Positions 35,032-45,949 of a stretch of 64,000 nucleotides of DNA are shown here, piece by piece. The stretch covers positions 218,483,765-218,547,764 of the forward strand of contig VDFB02373365.1 of NCBI GenBank assembly GCA_007258455.2, given 5' to 3'. A program made the position numbers and the translations under genes. Every line of letters starts with the position of its first letter. Position 1 is the first letter of the stretch. The stretch comes from Sequoia sempervirens (lineage: Eukaryota > Streptophyta > Pinopsida > Cupressales > Cupressaceae). Below the pieces are notes generated by a model. That model ran no database searches, was not told the origin of the DNA, and saw only the letters and a list, made by a program, of their open reading frames with translations.

Positions 35032-35063
35032 GGACTAAATCGCCACACTAGGCGACTTAGTCC
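35032..35063. repeat. Pre-gag palindrome of E2
   Basis: GGACTAAATCGCC / GGCGACTTAGTCC, 12 of 13 paired. CGCC/GGCG replaces the CACC/GGTG of the LTR copy at 33565. Confidence 0.9.
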
Positions 35064-35276
35064 TTCTACACATTTTGCATTGTAATTTTTGTCATTTTTT
35101 GGGAATTTCTTGCATTTTTTTTTTGTTATTGTCTCCCTATTTCAATTTATAGAATTAATTTTGTTAGCATTTTATTGTTCATAGTTTGTCTTTTCATTCA
35201 CCCCACCTTTCTTGGTACTTGTATGAGTGTTTGGTTCCCTATTGATAATACTTTAGTGAGACAAATTTCTTGTCTC

Positions 35277-38200
35277 ATGGCTTCCCACGATAGCACTTTT
35301 GTTGTGGACTTTTGGATTTCAAGAAATCATACTCCTTGTATTTACAATGGTGCATTAGGCATGGATACTATGACTAGTACCCCTTTTCCTTCCAATAACT
35401 TGCATGTTGACACACAAACTAGTTCCATTTTGCAAGACAAGGTAGTGAACATTCGTGAGGATCTAGCACACCTTCAACATAACTTGTGTCTTGAAAAAAT
35501 TTCAACCACTACTATTCCTGCTATAGATAACATCCATCAATTACTTGAAAGTGATTTGAGCTTAGATGTTATGAAAAATATTGTTGAGATATATCAAAAA
35601 CATGCCCCTAGAACATCTCAACCAACAAACATCATGGTTAGTCAAGGAGGATCTCACATTCCTCCTCCTTCAACCATTACATCCATACCTACCTATACTA
35701 CTCAAATTACAACAACCATGCAACATGTTAGTCATGTCACTCCTTCCTTTGCTATTCCAACTAGCATTTCTAGTTCTTTTTGTGGCATCAAATATCCCAT
35801 CCTCCACCACCTTTACCCCTCTTAGTGTTCCCTTCACTTGTCCTTCCACTACATTCACTTCATCACCCTTTTCTTTTCCACCTCAAACCAGTTATATTGA
35901 TCCCCTCATAACACAACTCTTTCACACTGTTTCTTCCATGGAACAAAAAATTTCTACTATAAACCAAATAAAAAATGCACTACCCACATACTATGTCTAT
36001 AGTAGTCCATTATCTTTGGAAATATTAAGAACCCTGATACCGCAAGGAATTGAGTTGCCTAGGTTTGAGAAGTATGGAGGCAAAGGAGACCCTACTAATC
36101 ATGCCAATGCTTATACAGCCTTATGCAGTGACTTTTTCCTAGATGATAAACTATTAGCTAAATTGTTCCCTAGGACCTTAAAGGATGTTTCCTTAGAGTG
36201 GTTTTCCTCTTTATCCAATTATTCCATCTGTTCACTTAATGAACTTGTTGATACCTTTATAAGTAATTTTCAAGAGCGCATGACTCCCAAGAAAACAATG
36301 GCTGATTTGATGAGGTGTAAACGAAATGTGGATTACGAAGTTACTAATTTCATTTCACGCTATCAATCATTGTATGTTCAAATAAATATCAAGGTTCCTA
36401 ATTCACATCTCCAAAAGATGTTTATTGAAAACTTGCAAACTCACATTCAAGATAGATTGACTATGATGAAGTTTCCTTCTTTCATGCATTTATGTCCAAC
36501 CCTTTGTGACTATCACAATTTTATTAGTAGTCATGATACAAAATCTACTTCTAGTCAAGCTGAAAATTTTGAAAAAAACAGCGAAAACAACTTGTTAAAC
36601 TTTAGAAAACAAAACAAAGGGTGTTTAAAGTTCAACCCTCCACCTCCACAACCAACTCCACCTATTAATAACTAGGCGGTAGCCACTAAAGTAGCCATAC
36701 CCTTTACCTATGGGGACCTGAAGAGACAGTTCACCCCTTTTCTTGATACCCTACATAATACAATGAATCAATTGCTACAACAAAAAATGATTTCCTTACC
36801 TACCATTAAACCAATTGATCCAACCAAGCCTTTACCTCTCACCTTTAAGTCCAATTCTTATTGCCATTTTCATCACCAAAATGATACCAAACAATGTAAG
36901 TGTCTCAAACATTTAGTCCAAGACCTCATTAATTTTGGTTGTCTGTCCATTGTGGTTGTCAATGATTAGGGAAATAAGTCCATTGCACCTCCTAATCATA
37001 ATTTGCAAATATTTACCAATCTCATGCCTAAACACAATGTTTCATTTTTCAAATCTAGTGAACCTTCAAACACCAATGTGATGAGGGTTGATACTAATGA
37101 TGAACATGATAACACTCCAAATGTTACCCATATTAATCCTATGGATGAAATGGTGGAAACGAAAGATGTTATCCCTCATAAGGGCCCGACTAACAAATCT
37201 CTTGATATTACTTTTTCTCCTCAAGATATACTTAAAAAATTTCTTGATGGCCATCTTTACATAGCCAACTGAATCTATGATAAGCCCACCAATGGGATAT
37301 TAATATATCCCGCCTATGGCAAGAATGTGATCACAAAAGAATTTTTAGTATTACATGATCTCTATCAAGATGATTATAACAAAGCCATAGCATGGATTAA
37401 AACACATAATGGTTTTTTGTGCCCTATGATTGGATTGATCATACTCCCATTACATATAAGACCTAAAACATTGGATGTGACATTCTTTATTATTCCACAA
37501 TTGGATTAGTTTCATATGTGGCTATGTCACCCTTGGCTTCGCTTGATGAAAGTTATTCCTTCAGTCATTGACAAATGATTGAAGTTTCTTCCTGACAATG
37601 AGACATATAACATACACCATAGTGGATTTAACCCATTTTCCTCTAAAGGTAACTTTTCCTTGGAAGCCTTCTGGCCTAAACCTATGGAACCCATCACCCC
37701 TCGCAAAGACTTCTTTTTCATTGCCTTTCAAAATTTCAAAGCCCAAAAGATAGCCGAATTGTCTCTTCATAACATGTCCCTGTCCACTCCTGACATTCCT
37801 ATCCTAGATGAAACAATGCTCCAACCTGAATATAAACCTAAAATAACATTACAACCTCCAACGCAACCAACAATAAACACTTTCCCCTCTTCGACTAAAT
37901 GACCAAGAGATACTGAAACCAACCCTGTCATGGCCCCATGACTTAAACAAGTGTATAAAGAAAAAGAGAAAGTGATTTCCCCATCTCCTTTTGTTCCTCC
38001 CCCTATGGAGGAAAAGGAGCCTACAATGGATCAATCCACTCTTACACCTCAACAAGTTCAAAACAAAATTAAAAGAAACTTCAATGTTAGGGAGCGTAGG
38101 CATCATCATCGTCTCCTTGCTCGTTAATTGCCATCTAAAAACATCAAAGAAAATCAACCTCCACCTTTGAAAGAAGTAATACCTAATCACTCTCCTCCTC

Positions 38201-38547
38201 CTTACCCACCACAAGATAGTGTGTTACAACCATCACAAAAAAATGATCAAATACAACAGCTCCCACTCTTGATACATCCTTCATTAGAAATTACCCTTTG
38301 CCCTTCTGTCATGATTAATTTGGATGATGATGATGATGAGGAGATCTCTAAAATAGATGAAGAGATGCATAATGATCTAAATTCTTTATTCTTCTCTTCC
38401 ACGAGCTTAAATGATAAATCTCTCATCCCAAGTGAATAAATTGGCACTTCCCCTAGTTCGGCACTTGAAATTCCCCCATTGGACAGTCAACCACCCTCGC
38501 AATACACTGAACATGAATGGGAGGTGGATGACCTATTAGATGGTTGA
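35277..38547 (+). pseudogene. E2 gag-protease polyprotein pseudogene (best-preserved copy)
   Basis: Starts at ATG 35277 (MASHDSTFVVDFWIS). One frameshift occurs near 35,780; thereafter a single frame runs to 38547, broken by several nonsense codons (stops ending at 36675, 36969, 37272, 37509, 37902 and 38439 are among them). Order: Ser/Thr/Pro N-region; Retrotrans_gag-like core (FEKYGGKGDPTNH, LAKLFPRTLKD, LEWFSSL, about 36060-36510); zinc-knuckle-like CHFHHQNDTKQCKCLKHL (36860-36915); retropepsin-like GILIYPAYGKNVITK (37291-37335, catalytic Asp replaced by Tyr) and HPWLRLMKVIPSV (about 37525); a basic stretch RNFNVRERRHHHRLLAR (about 38072-38124); an acidic tail. At about 1,090 codons it ends with no polymerase. 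It resembles Ty3/Gypsy gag and clan AA protease; the polyprotein presumably acted as capsid in particles with helper-supplied enzymes. Confidence 0.85.
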
Positions 38548-38704
38548 TTTGCATACACCTCACTAGCCTTTTGCACTTTTCTTTATTTGTTTTTTATTTT
38601 TCTATGTGTGTGTATCGTGTTCCCCCATAATGTGTGTTCTTGATGTTCTCTCTCTCCTTGTGCACTTCTATCTATACCTTCATTCTTCTATATGTCATAC
38701 ATCA

Positions 38705-39020
38705 CTTTTCGCTTTTCACTTTTTATTTTGTGTTTTCCTTTTGGGGATGATGCAAAGCATTGAGATTCCCCATGTCTCTTCCATATTGACCCAAAAGGCC
38801 CCTTTTTCCTTTTTCTTTTTCTTTTTCTTTTCTTGTGTTTTCCTCTTGGGGATGACACAAGGCATTGGGACCGCAATATCTCCTTCATGTTGACCCAAAA
38901 GTCTTTCTTTTTCATTTTTCCTTGTTGCTTTTTGTCACTTTGTTTTGTGTTTTCTTTTTGGGGATGATGAAAAGTGTTGAGATGTCCTATGTCTCTTCCA
39001 TGTTGACCCAAAATGAACTT
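38705..39020 (+). repeat. Threefold repeat of the ~95 bp module (E2)
   Basis: Units with TTGAGATTCCCCATGTCTC, TTGGGACCGCAATATCTCC and TTGAGATGTCCTATGTCTC, each followed by TTGACCCAAAA. Frames on both strands here are by-products of the repeat. Confidence 0.75.
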
Positions 39021-39299
39021 AATTTTTCTTTTTGGAATTTAATGTTATGAAATTTTTGGATGTGTGTCATCATTTGGGGGTATCATGAAGCCTAATAAGC
39101 GACTAAAAATGGAGTTTGTGAACCAAAGGATATTGTGATATGACGAGACGCATCCAAACCACTTGAATAAGACAAAATCATTAGGGAGGAATTTAATTAA
39201 TCATAACAAAGTATTAAGAGGGAACTTCCTAGCAAGAGAAGGGGATGCAGGACACATGACAGTGATACCCTTGAGTTGTAATAATTTAGTTCATATGAC

Positions 39300-41180
39300 T
39301 ATTCAAGATATATTAAATACATTTATAATGAATGAATAATAAATAAGATTGGGAGCTTTTATGTTTGGTAATACGTAGGTAGATACTTTTTGCTACATGT
39401 TTGCATAGCGCATGATTCTGAGAATCATAGGTTTGTTAGGTTTTCTGCATTGCGTGATTGGTGAAGAGATGGTTGATGAGAATAAATTTAAAATTTGTTA
39501 ATGAAAATTATATATAATGATAGAGTTTATCATTATTATTATTTATGATACTTTCAACATAATTAACAATATAGTATTTTTATTACATAAATGTTGATGA
39601 CGTATAATTAAGTCGAGAGGCTTCCTATAGTCATATGATATCCACGTACATAAAACGCTACATTAAATCTTAGATTAAGAAAACATCTTGGTGGTACAGT
39701 TGAAAAAAGTAGATTTTATTGCTACAAACAAAAAACTATTCCCAAATTTCTAAATGTGAATTTGTGAGGTTATGAGTTTGGTGGGCATGTAATAGGATGG
39801 ATTATCATTTATCGTTCCTTCAAATTTACAATTATTCGAGAAAGAGAAATTAAACATTGGTATGGGATTAGATAATCGTGCAACGTAATATGAGGGATGT
39901 ACAAATCCTAAGCACTGCCACATATTAGTAGTTAGTTTTATTTATATATTAGTAGTTAGTTATTTGTGAGATCAACTTCGTATTTAAAAAACATTAACAT
40001 GTCAGAAGCTTCTAACTCAAAGCTTTAATAGCTGTATATGAATAGGATGGTCTATTTAGAATTTATAATAAGAGTTTTCATTTTATTGTATTTGTTAGAT
40101 GTTGCAGATAGTCGAGAAATTAGTTTATTTTTAAAAATTTATCTGTGATCGAAAGCTCCTCACTAATCTTGTGGATTAGTTTTATTGCTAGACACATGTC
40201 ATTGAGTCGTAGTTTTGGGATGGTGTTAGGTCCAACTTTATGTTGGAAAGTGCACAGTAGTGACACATGTATGCTGCAATGCGCATGTGACTGGCTGAGT
40301 ATGAAGACCAATGGGATAATATTTAACTATGGATTAAAATTTATCTATGATCAATGGTTTCCTACTTATGGTGCATATCAGTTTGTCGTCTATAGATGAC
40401 AATTGTCATTGAATCACAGATTTGGCATAATGCTTGGTCTTACCCTATCTTGCAAAGTGCGAGGTATTGACACATGTATATGGCATAGTGCATGTGTGAA
40501 GACCAATGAGAAAATATTTAACTCTCAATTTAAATATACTAAAATATATTTTTGGATTATTATTAATGATACGGGTATTTATTCTATTTTGATGTCTACA
40601 AGGGTTTGGAAAAGGTTGTGGACAATAAATCAGATGCGATACGATTAATATAGCAATAATTCAAATATTCAATTAAATAGTTTAAAAATAAATTATATGG
40701 TGATATATATTATATATTATCTACATTTATATAGTAACATATCAGAATAATCAATTTTAATTATGTAGAGACTTAATTACAAGTTTCCCAAGTTAAAATC
40801 AATAATCCCACAATATATAATTTTATTAAAATTGATCAATAAATGCATTCACTCTATTTCATTATATAACATAATAATAGTATATTATTAATTTTATTGA
40901 AAATATCATAAATAATAATAATCATTAACTCTATTAAATTATTTATAATATTATTCTTAGAATTTAAAAGTAATCTCATTAACCATCCCTTCACCAATCG
41001 CACAATGTACGAACTCTAACAAACCTATTATTCTCAAAATCTTGTGCCATGAAGACACATAGCAAAAAGGAATGACTTGCTTTTTCCCAAATAAGAAATT
41101 TCCTAATCTTATTTATTATTGAGAATGAATCTACAATATATAATATGCTAAATTAATTTTATTATTGATAATATCATAAA
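39300..41180. repeat. Long inverted repeat, possible foldback or TIR element
   Basis: The left arm (about 39300-39610, with AATAAATAAGATTGGG and GGTTTGTTAGG..GCGTGATTGGTGAAG) pairs imperfectly with the right arm (about 40840-41180). The interior is about 1.2 kb. The right arm is partly duplicated again toward 41270. Exact ends and any target duplication could not be fixed. Confidence 0.55.
40136..40540 (+). repeat. Two-copy tandem duplication, ~205 bp unit
   Basis: AAATTTATCT.TGATC starts both units (about 40136 and 40339). Later matches include GTCATTGA.TC, GACACATGTAT and GAAGACCAATG. It sits between the inverted-repeat arms. Confidence 0.7.
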
Positions 41181-42180
41181 TAGTAATATTAATTAACTTA
41201 TTATATATATTTATAAAATAGAATATTATACTAATATTCTCAAAATTTAATATTATTCTCTCATGTGAGAATATTGTCACATAGTATCCTTTTGTCGTTC
41301 TACAACCAATGAAAGGACATGCCACTATGGATCTACATACTTGCAAAATTCTTTAGTCTTCCACCATGTGCCAACATTTTGTGGACCTTATACACAATAC
41401 TCTCTAGAAGTTCTCTCATGCCTTAGAATTATTCTTCGCTTGCTACACTCGTACATATTCTGCAACTCTACAAGCCTCTTTCTTTTCATCGCAAGTCATA
41501 ATGTAGAAGTGTGTAAAGAGCTAGGGACCATTTTTATACGAGCAACTTAGACGACCATAATTCCACATGTGTAGAATTCAGTTTTCAATGTGAGCACCTA
41601 GGGAAAAGGACCTTGAAAGGATCGCATTTAAAACTAATTCTAAAGATCACACAAAAAATTTCTAATGATTTTGGAATATAAAAATCAAGCTTCCCAAACA
41701 AGAAAGCTCCCAATTTGCCACCACATCGACAAGCACAAAGCTACCACGGCCTTAAAACCTCACTTCTTTTTAATCTAGACTAAAGAAATAATGCTTAACA
41801 CTAAAAGATTCTAACATCCTATTGGTCGAAAGAACCCCTACAAACTCCCTTTTTAACCACTTTACATTAATATCTCATAATTATTATTCGTCCTTAAATA
41901 GTATTGTAAAACGTACTAAACAACACTCATCCAATAAAAAAAACATTAAAGACTCAAATAAATTATTACTAAAAATCACTCAATACTGCATAGTACAATT
42001 AAAAAAGCTTTTTTTATAATTGAAAAGTACTTGTCCCTCTCAAACTACAAGAAGGATGCAAAAATGATTCAAACCTTCACAGTCAATCACATCCTCGATA
42101 AATGGTCTTTAAAATATGTTTTGTTAAAAAAATTGCATTTTTACCTCTCAAAACATAACCAAACCCTCAAATTTCACTTC

Positions 42181-42240
42181 CACGAAATAATTTGTGGATC
42201 GCTAAAGATACACGAAATAATTTGTGGATCGCTAAAGATA
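42181..42240 (+). repeat. Exact 30 bp tandem duplication
   Basis: Two identical 30 bp units beginning CACGAAATAATTTGTGGATC, followed by CAC, the start of a third. The identity shows the duplication is recent compared with its surroundings. Confidence 0.95.
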
Positions 42241-42949
42241 CACAGATTATTATTCTTCGTGTTAAACAATTTGAAAAACGATAATTCTCACCTATATGAG
42301 GGATCTAAAATTAATTGTTGATGTATCGTTGATGAACTAGTAGATGAATTGGCACACCGCAGGGTTTATGGGTGCTAACCTTGTTTTTGTGTTGACCGTG
42401 TATTCTAAAATTTAGAGAGTGATACGATGATGCAATGAGAAGCTTTGTAAATTAAGCTTGGGCAGTTGCTATAGATGTGGTCATTGCAGAAGTTTTTGTC
42501 TCAATGTAAGTACTTAATGCTATTGTACAAACATTTGTAACATTTGCCAGACATCGGTGGGTGGTCCTTGTTCACGGTGTTCATGTTGAAATGACCTTAA
42601 AACTGAAATCAAGATTGAAGGGAGATTTGAGCTCAGTTCCCAAGGCATGAATTTCCAAACGTGTAAGGTGCAGGTTCAAACCATAGAGCTGAGTGTATGT
42701 ATACTGTACCCTACAACATTGTTGACAGGAAATTTGGGCGACTTTAGTCTATTTTCTTTAACGAGCGACCGTGACTGGAACTATAATCTAGCGGGAAGAT
42801 TCCCACTCATTAAAGATGAGGGCGACACCTAGATAGGCAGTGTGGGATCCACCGTGAAGACTCTACCCCTACGGACAACGAAAGAACAAAGCAAGAGTTC
42901 ATTTTATTGTTATAGTGTAGAAAGGAGAATCTTCAGTTAGCAAAGCTAA

Positions 42950-43752
42950 ACATTTCTGTCTAGCTATACTCAAAAAACGGGTGAAATTTTTGATGAAAAC
43001 TCGTGGGTTGTTGCAGTTAATTCAAGTTTAGACGGCAAAATCAAACCAAATAAATCCCGTGATGGTGTCATTCATACCGTTCCAAAGTCTCTCTTGAGTG
43101 AGAAGAGTAAGGTGCTCTATCTTCCTCAAGTAATCTCCTTCGGTCCTTACCATTTCCCTAAAATGGATGCATTGGATGATGACATGGGACTTAAGTCAGA
43201 AGTGGCTTTAAAAGTGCACCTTCAAATCAGCAGTGAAGGTGGCTTAAAATCGGTGGTGGAAAAGTTTAAGGAGGAAAAGGCCCAGGAAAAAATAAGGGAA
43301 AGTTATGCAAAAGAATTTGAGCTGAGCAGTGAAGCATGTGCATGGATGATAGTGAGGGATGCCTGTTTTGTTCTAGAAGTCCTCGACAGGTTCCGAGAAG
43401 ATGAAGACCCAGAGAAAAGAGTACCGGCTTTCATTGACAGGTCGGGAGAAGATGAAGATAAAGAGAAAGGAGTGTGGACTTTCATCGACAGCATTCTTAG
43501 CAGGAAACGACATCATCCTCTGTTGACAGAAATTGTGAAAGATATGCTCAAGATGGAAAATCAACTACCATTTTGGGTTTTGGAGGAAATCAGACTTGAT
43601 ATTGTGGGATCAAATCATGATGTCTGGTTTTAGTCGGCACTAAAAAATTTATCCCCCGTTGAAGTAGCAGAAGTCAGGAATAGGGAATACAAGAAAGAAT
43701 CTCATATCTTTCAATTGCTTCATGACTACATTGTTGACAGGCAAGTCCCCGC
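42950..43752 (+). pseudogene. DUF247 (UPF0481) gene, N-terminal part
   Basis: Plant-specific DUF247 family (PF03140), membrane-associated proteins of mostly unknown function. The frame is open from 42950 with no in-frame ATG before WVVAVNSSL at about 43004, so the start codon is lost or lies in an upstream exon. The diagnostic VLYLPQVISFGPYHF is at about 43112-43156; VRDACFVLEVLDRF and MLKMENQLPFWVLEEI follow. A TAG stop at 43631-43633 breaks the frame, which then continues (SALKNLSPVEVAEV ... LLHDYIVDRQVP) to the insertion of a Mutator-like element. The C-terminal part resumes at 51108. A duplicated DEDxEKxVxxFIDR segment is seen near 43400-43490. Regulation cannot be read. Confidence 0.88.
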
Positions 43753-43755
43753 GTG

Positions 43756-44380
43756 GCCGGCTTAACCGGCACACTCTAAGGGTACACTCCCTTAGGTGTC
43801 CAGGGCCATGTGGGGCCCACTTAACCCAATCTTTCTTGTTTGCATTTTCTTACTGCATCTTTTCAAATCACCGTTTCCGTAGCACTCGACCGTTACCGTT
43901 TACAGTTGGCGTTTTCATTCCGTAGCTATTCGCATCATGGTTTGGTTGGTCATTGGACTGGGCGATTTACGTGTAATCCCACATTCATTTCATTTTTGCA
44001 TAGAGTGAGTGTATTTTATATTAAGAAGAGTGGGTAAGTTACTTTTACCTATAATAATATTTTTCTTCACAGATTTATAACTTATTTATAATTTTACTTA
44101 TTTATAATTTTAATAATTTTTAATGAATGTTGGTTATTTTTAATGTTTAATATATTAATTTTTTAATAACTATAAAACATATATTTAATAACTTTATTAT
44201 ATTTATTTATTTATTCTAATGAAAATTTGTTGTTAATTATATTTTATTTAAATAAAATAATTAATTATTTTATAAAAAGATTCACGTTAAAATTAAATAA
44301 ATTAAATGTCAAGTTTATTTTAAATTTAATGTTACAAATATATTATTTGAGATGTAGATGTGAGATTATTTGAAGTGTTG
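43756..44380 (+). repeat. MULE left terminal inverted repeat
   Basis: Includes CACTCTAAGGGTACACTCCC, TTGGACTGGGCGATT, AATCCCACATTCATTTCAT, ATGTAGATGTGAGATTATTT. All have counterparts in reverse complement in the right repeat. G+C-rich tip and AT-rich remainder. Confidence 0.88.
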
Positions 44381-44639
44381 GAGATTTCAAATTATATTCT
44401 ACAATTGTTTTCAATGAAATGATTTCTTATCATTCCATGACTACAACTATTTATTCTTTCTTGCTAAATATTGGACACTCTAAACAAAATTAGAAAGTAA
44501 ATAGTTTAAAGATTGTTTTTAGATTCCAATTAGAAATTTGGTTTAAATATGGAAAAAGAAAAAGGCATGGTGGATCAAAGGATAGCAAGAGAATATTCTC
44601 TCATAAAAATAAATTATAATGTCAAATATTTCTACACAT

Positions 44640-45290
44640 AAGATCTAGTTCCTTTTATGTCACATACAAATATTTATGATTGTTTGAAAGAAAAAAATTA
44701 TAAAAAAAATCAGGCTTAGTTTTTGCTAACCGTAGGTAGTTGAATGATGATTTAGTACTTAAACATTTAAATAATGAACTTTTATTTATGTAGGAAATGA
44801 GATATTTATATTTTAAGAATTTTATATTTTTTTATTAGAAAAGATTGTGTACAAATGTAAATTGTAATACATTTTATTTTTAATTTTGTTTTATTGTATA
44901 CAACTTTCTTTTGTTTGGTACAATAATTGATTTTTTTCTATTCAATGTTTTGGTCTCAATCTTAGTATATTTAACTTTTCATAGGATATGATTCTTTTAT
45001 GTCATATATGAATATTTATGAATGATTGAAAGTAATAATTCATAAAATTTTCACAAACTTGGTGATTGTTTGGCGTAAATAGTTAAAAGGTGATTTAATA
45101 CTTAAACATTTGAATTGATTTGACTTATTAATGTAGGGAGTGCCATATTTTTATTTATAATTATAAGTTTAAGAATTTTAAACTTTTATGATTAGAAAAG
45201 ATTAAGTGTAATATATTGGAATAAATAGTTTATTTCTAGTTCATGTTTTTCTTGTAACTTTTTTATTTTTTGTCAGTATGATTGTCTTTT
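44640..45290 (+). repeat. Tandem duplication (~345 bp) inside the MULE
   Basis: TTCCTTTTATGTCACATACA...AGTACTTAAACATTT...TTAGAAAAGATT at about 44650-44935 is repeated, with many changes, at about 44990-45290. No coding content. Confidence 0.65.
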
Positions 45291-45949
45291 CTCTATTGAA
45301 TGTTTGTGCTTACATACTAGTATGTTTAACTTTCTCAAATTTTTGCAGAGCTTATTATTTTTATAAAATTTGTATATGATTTCACATATTACAACATTGT
45401 CACATATAAATATGTTTAGCTTTCTCAAATTTTTGCAAAGCTTATTATATTTTATAAAAGAAATTATTTGTAATTATGATTTCAAATCATAATTATAAAT
45501 AATAAGCTTTGCACAATTTTTTTGAATTGATTATATAATACCCAAGAAAAAGTAGGTTACATAGTACATATTGCACTCAAAAAGAGAATAAAAAGTCTAG
45601 GATACCACAAACCAACACAGATATGAAAAAAATGTTACATATATGAACAATTTTTAGCACTCAAAGCCATAACAACCTAGATATTATAGATTTCACTGTA
45701 TACATTCATGTCATAAAACCCAATGGGTGGATTGATCTTTAAGATGTCATTGTTTCTAACCACCTCTAGCTTGCAATCACCCTTAGTAATTCTCTTATTT
45801 TCTTTGAGACCCATGTCTTCAAGGAGAATATTATATATATAGTTGTTATGCCTTTCCTAAACTTCCAAATAGTTCTTCACAAAATGATCATTTCAATCCC
45901 TAGCATAGGGCCAATATTTGGTTGTCTTTACCTCAAATCTCGAGACATT

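Larger units (their letters stand above)
33130..39030 (+). mobile_element. E2: LTR retrotransposon of the same group, 3' truncated
   Basis: Has a 5' LTR (33130-34751), primer-site candidate, pre-gag palindrome, the best-preserved gag-protease frame and three 95 bp modules. Homology to E1 stops just after the third module at about 39030, so the hairpin/second polypurine tract, 3' tract and 3' LTR are absent. It lacks X1 and X2 and therefore supplies both empty sites. The LTR is diverged from E1, marking a related subfamily. Confidence 0.85.
39031..42340. other. AT-rich intergenic region with repeats, no gene
   Basis: No supported gene. It holds a long inverted repeat, a 205 bp tandem duplication and an exact 30 bp duplication, each listed separately. 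Confidence 0.6.

Noticed and set aside
1133..39030. CRISPR-like array from evenly repeated palindromes
   Set aside because: The palindromes are hundreds of bases apart in LTRs of a plant genome; there is no repeat-spacer periodicity.
43631..43633. Programmed readthrough or selenocysteine at the DUF247 stop
   Set aside because: It is TAG, not TGA, with no supporting structure, and the locus is also split by a transposon.
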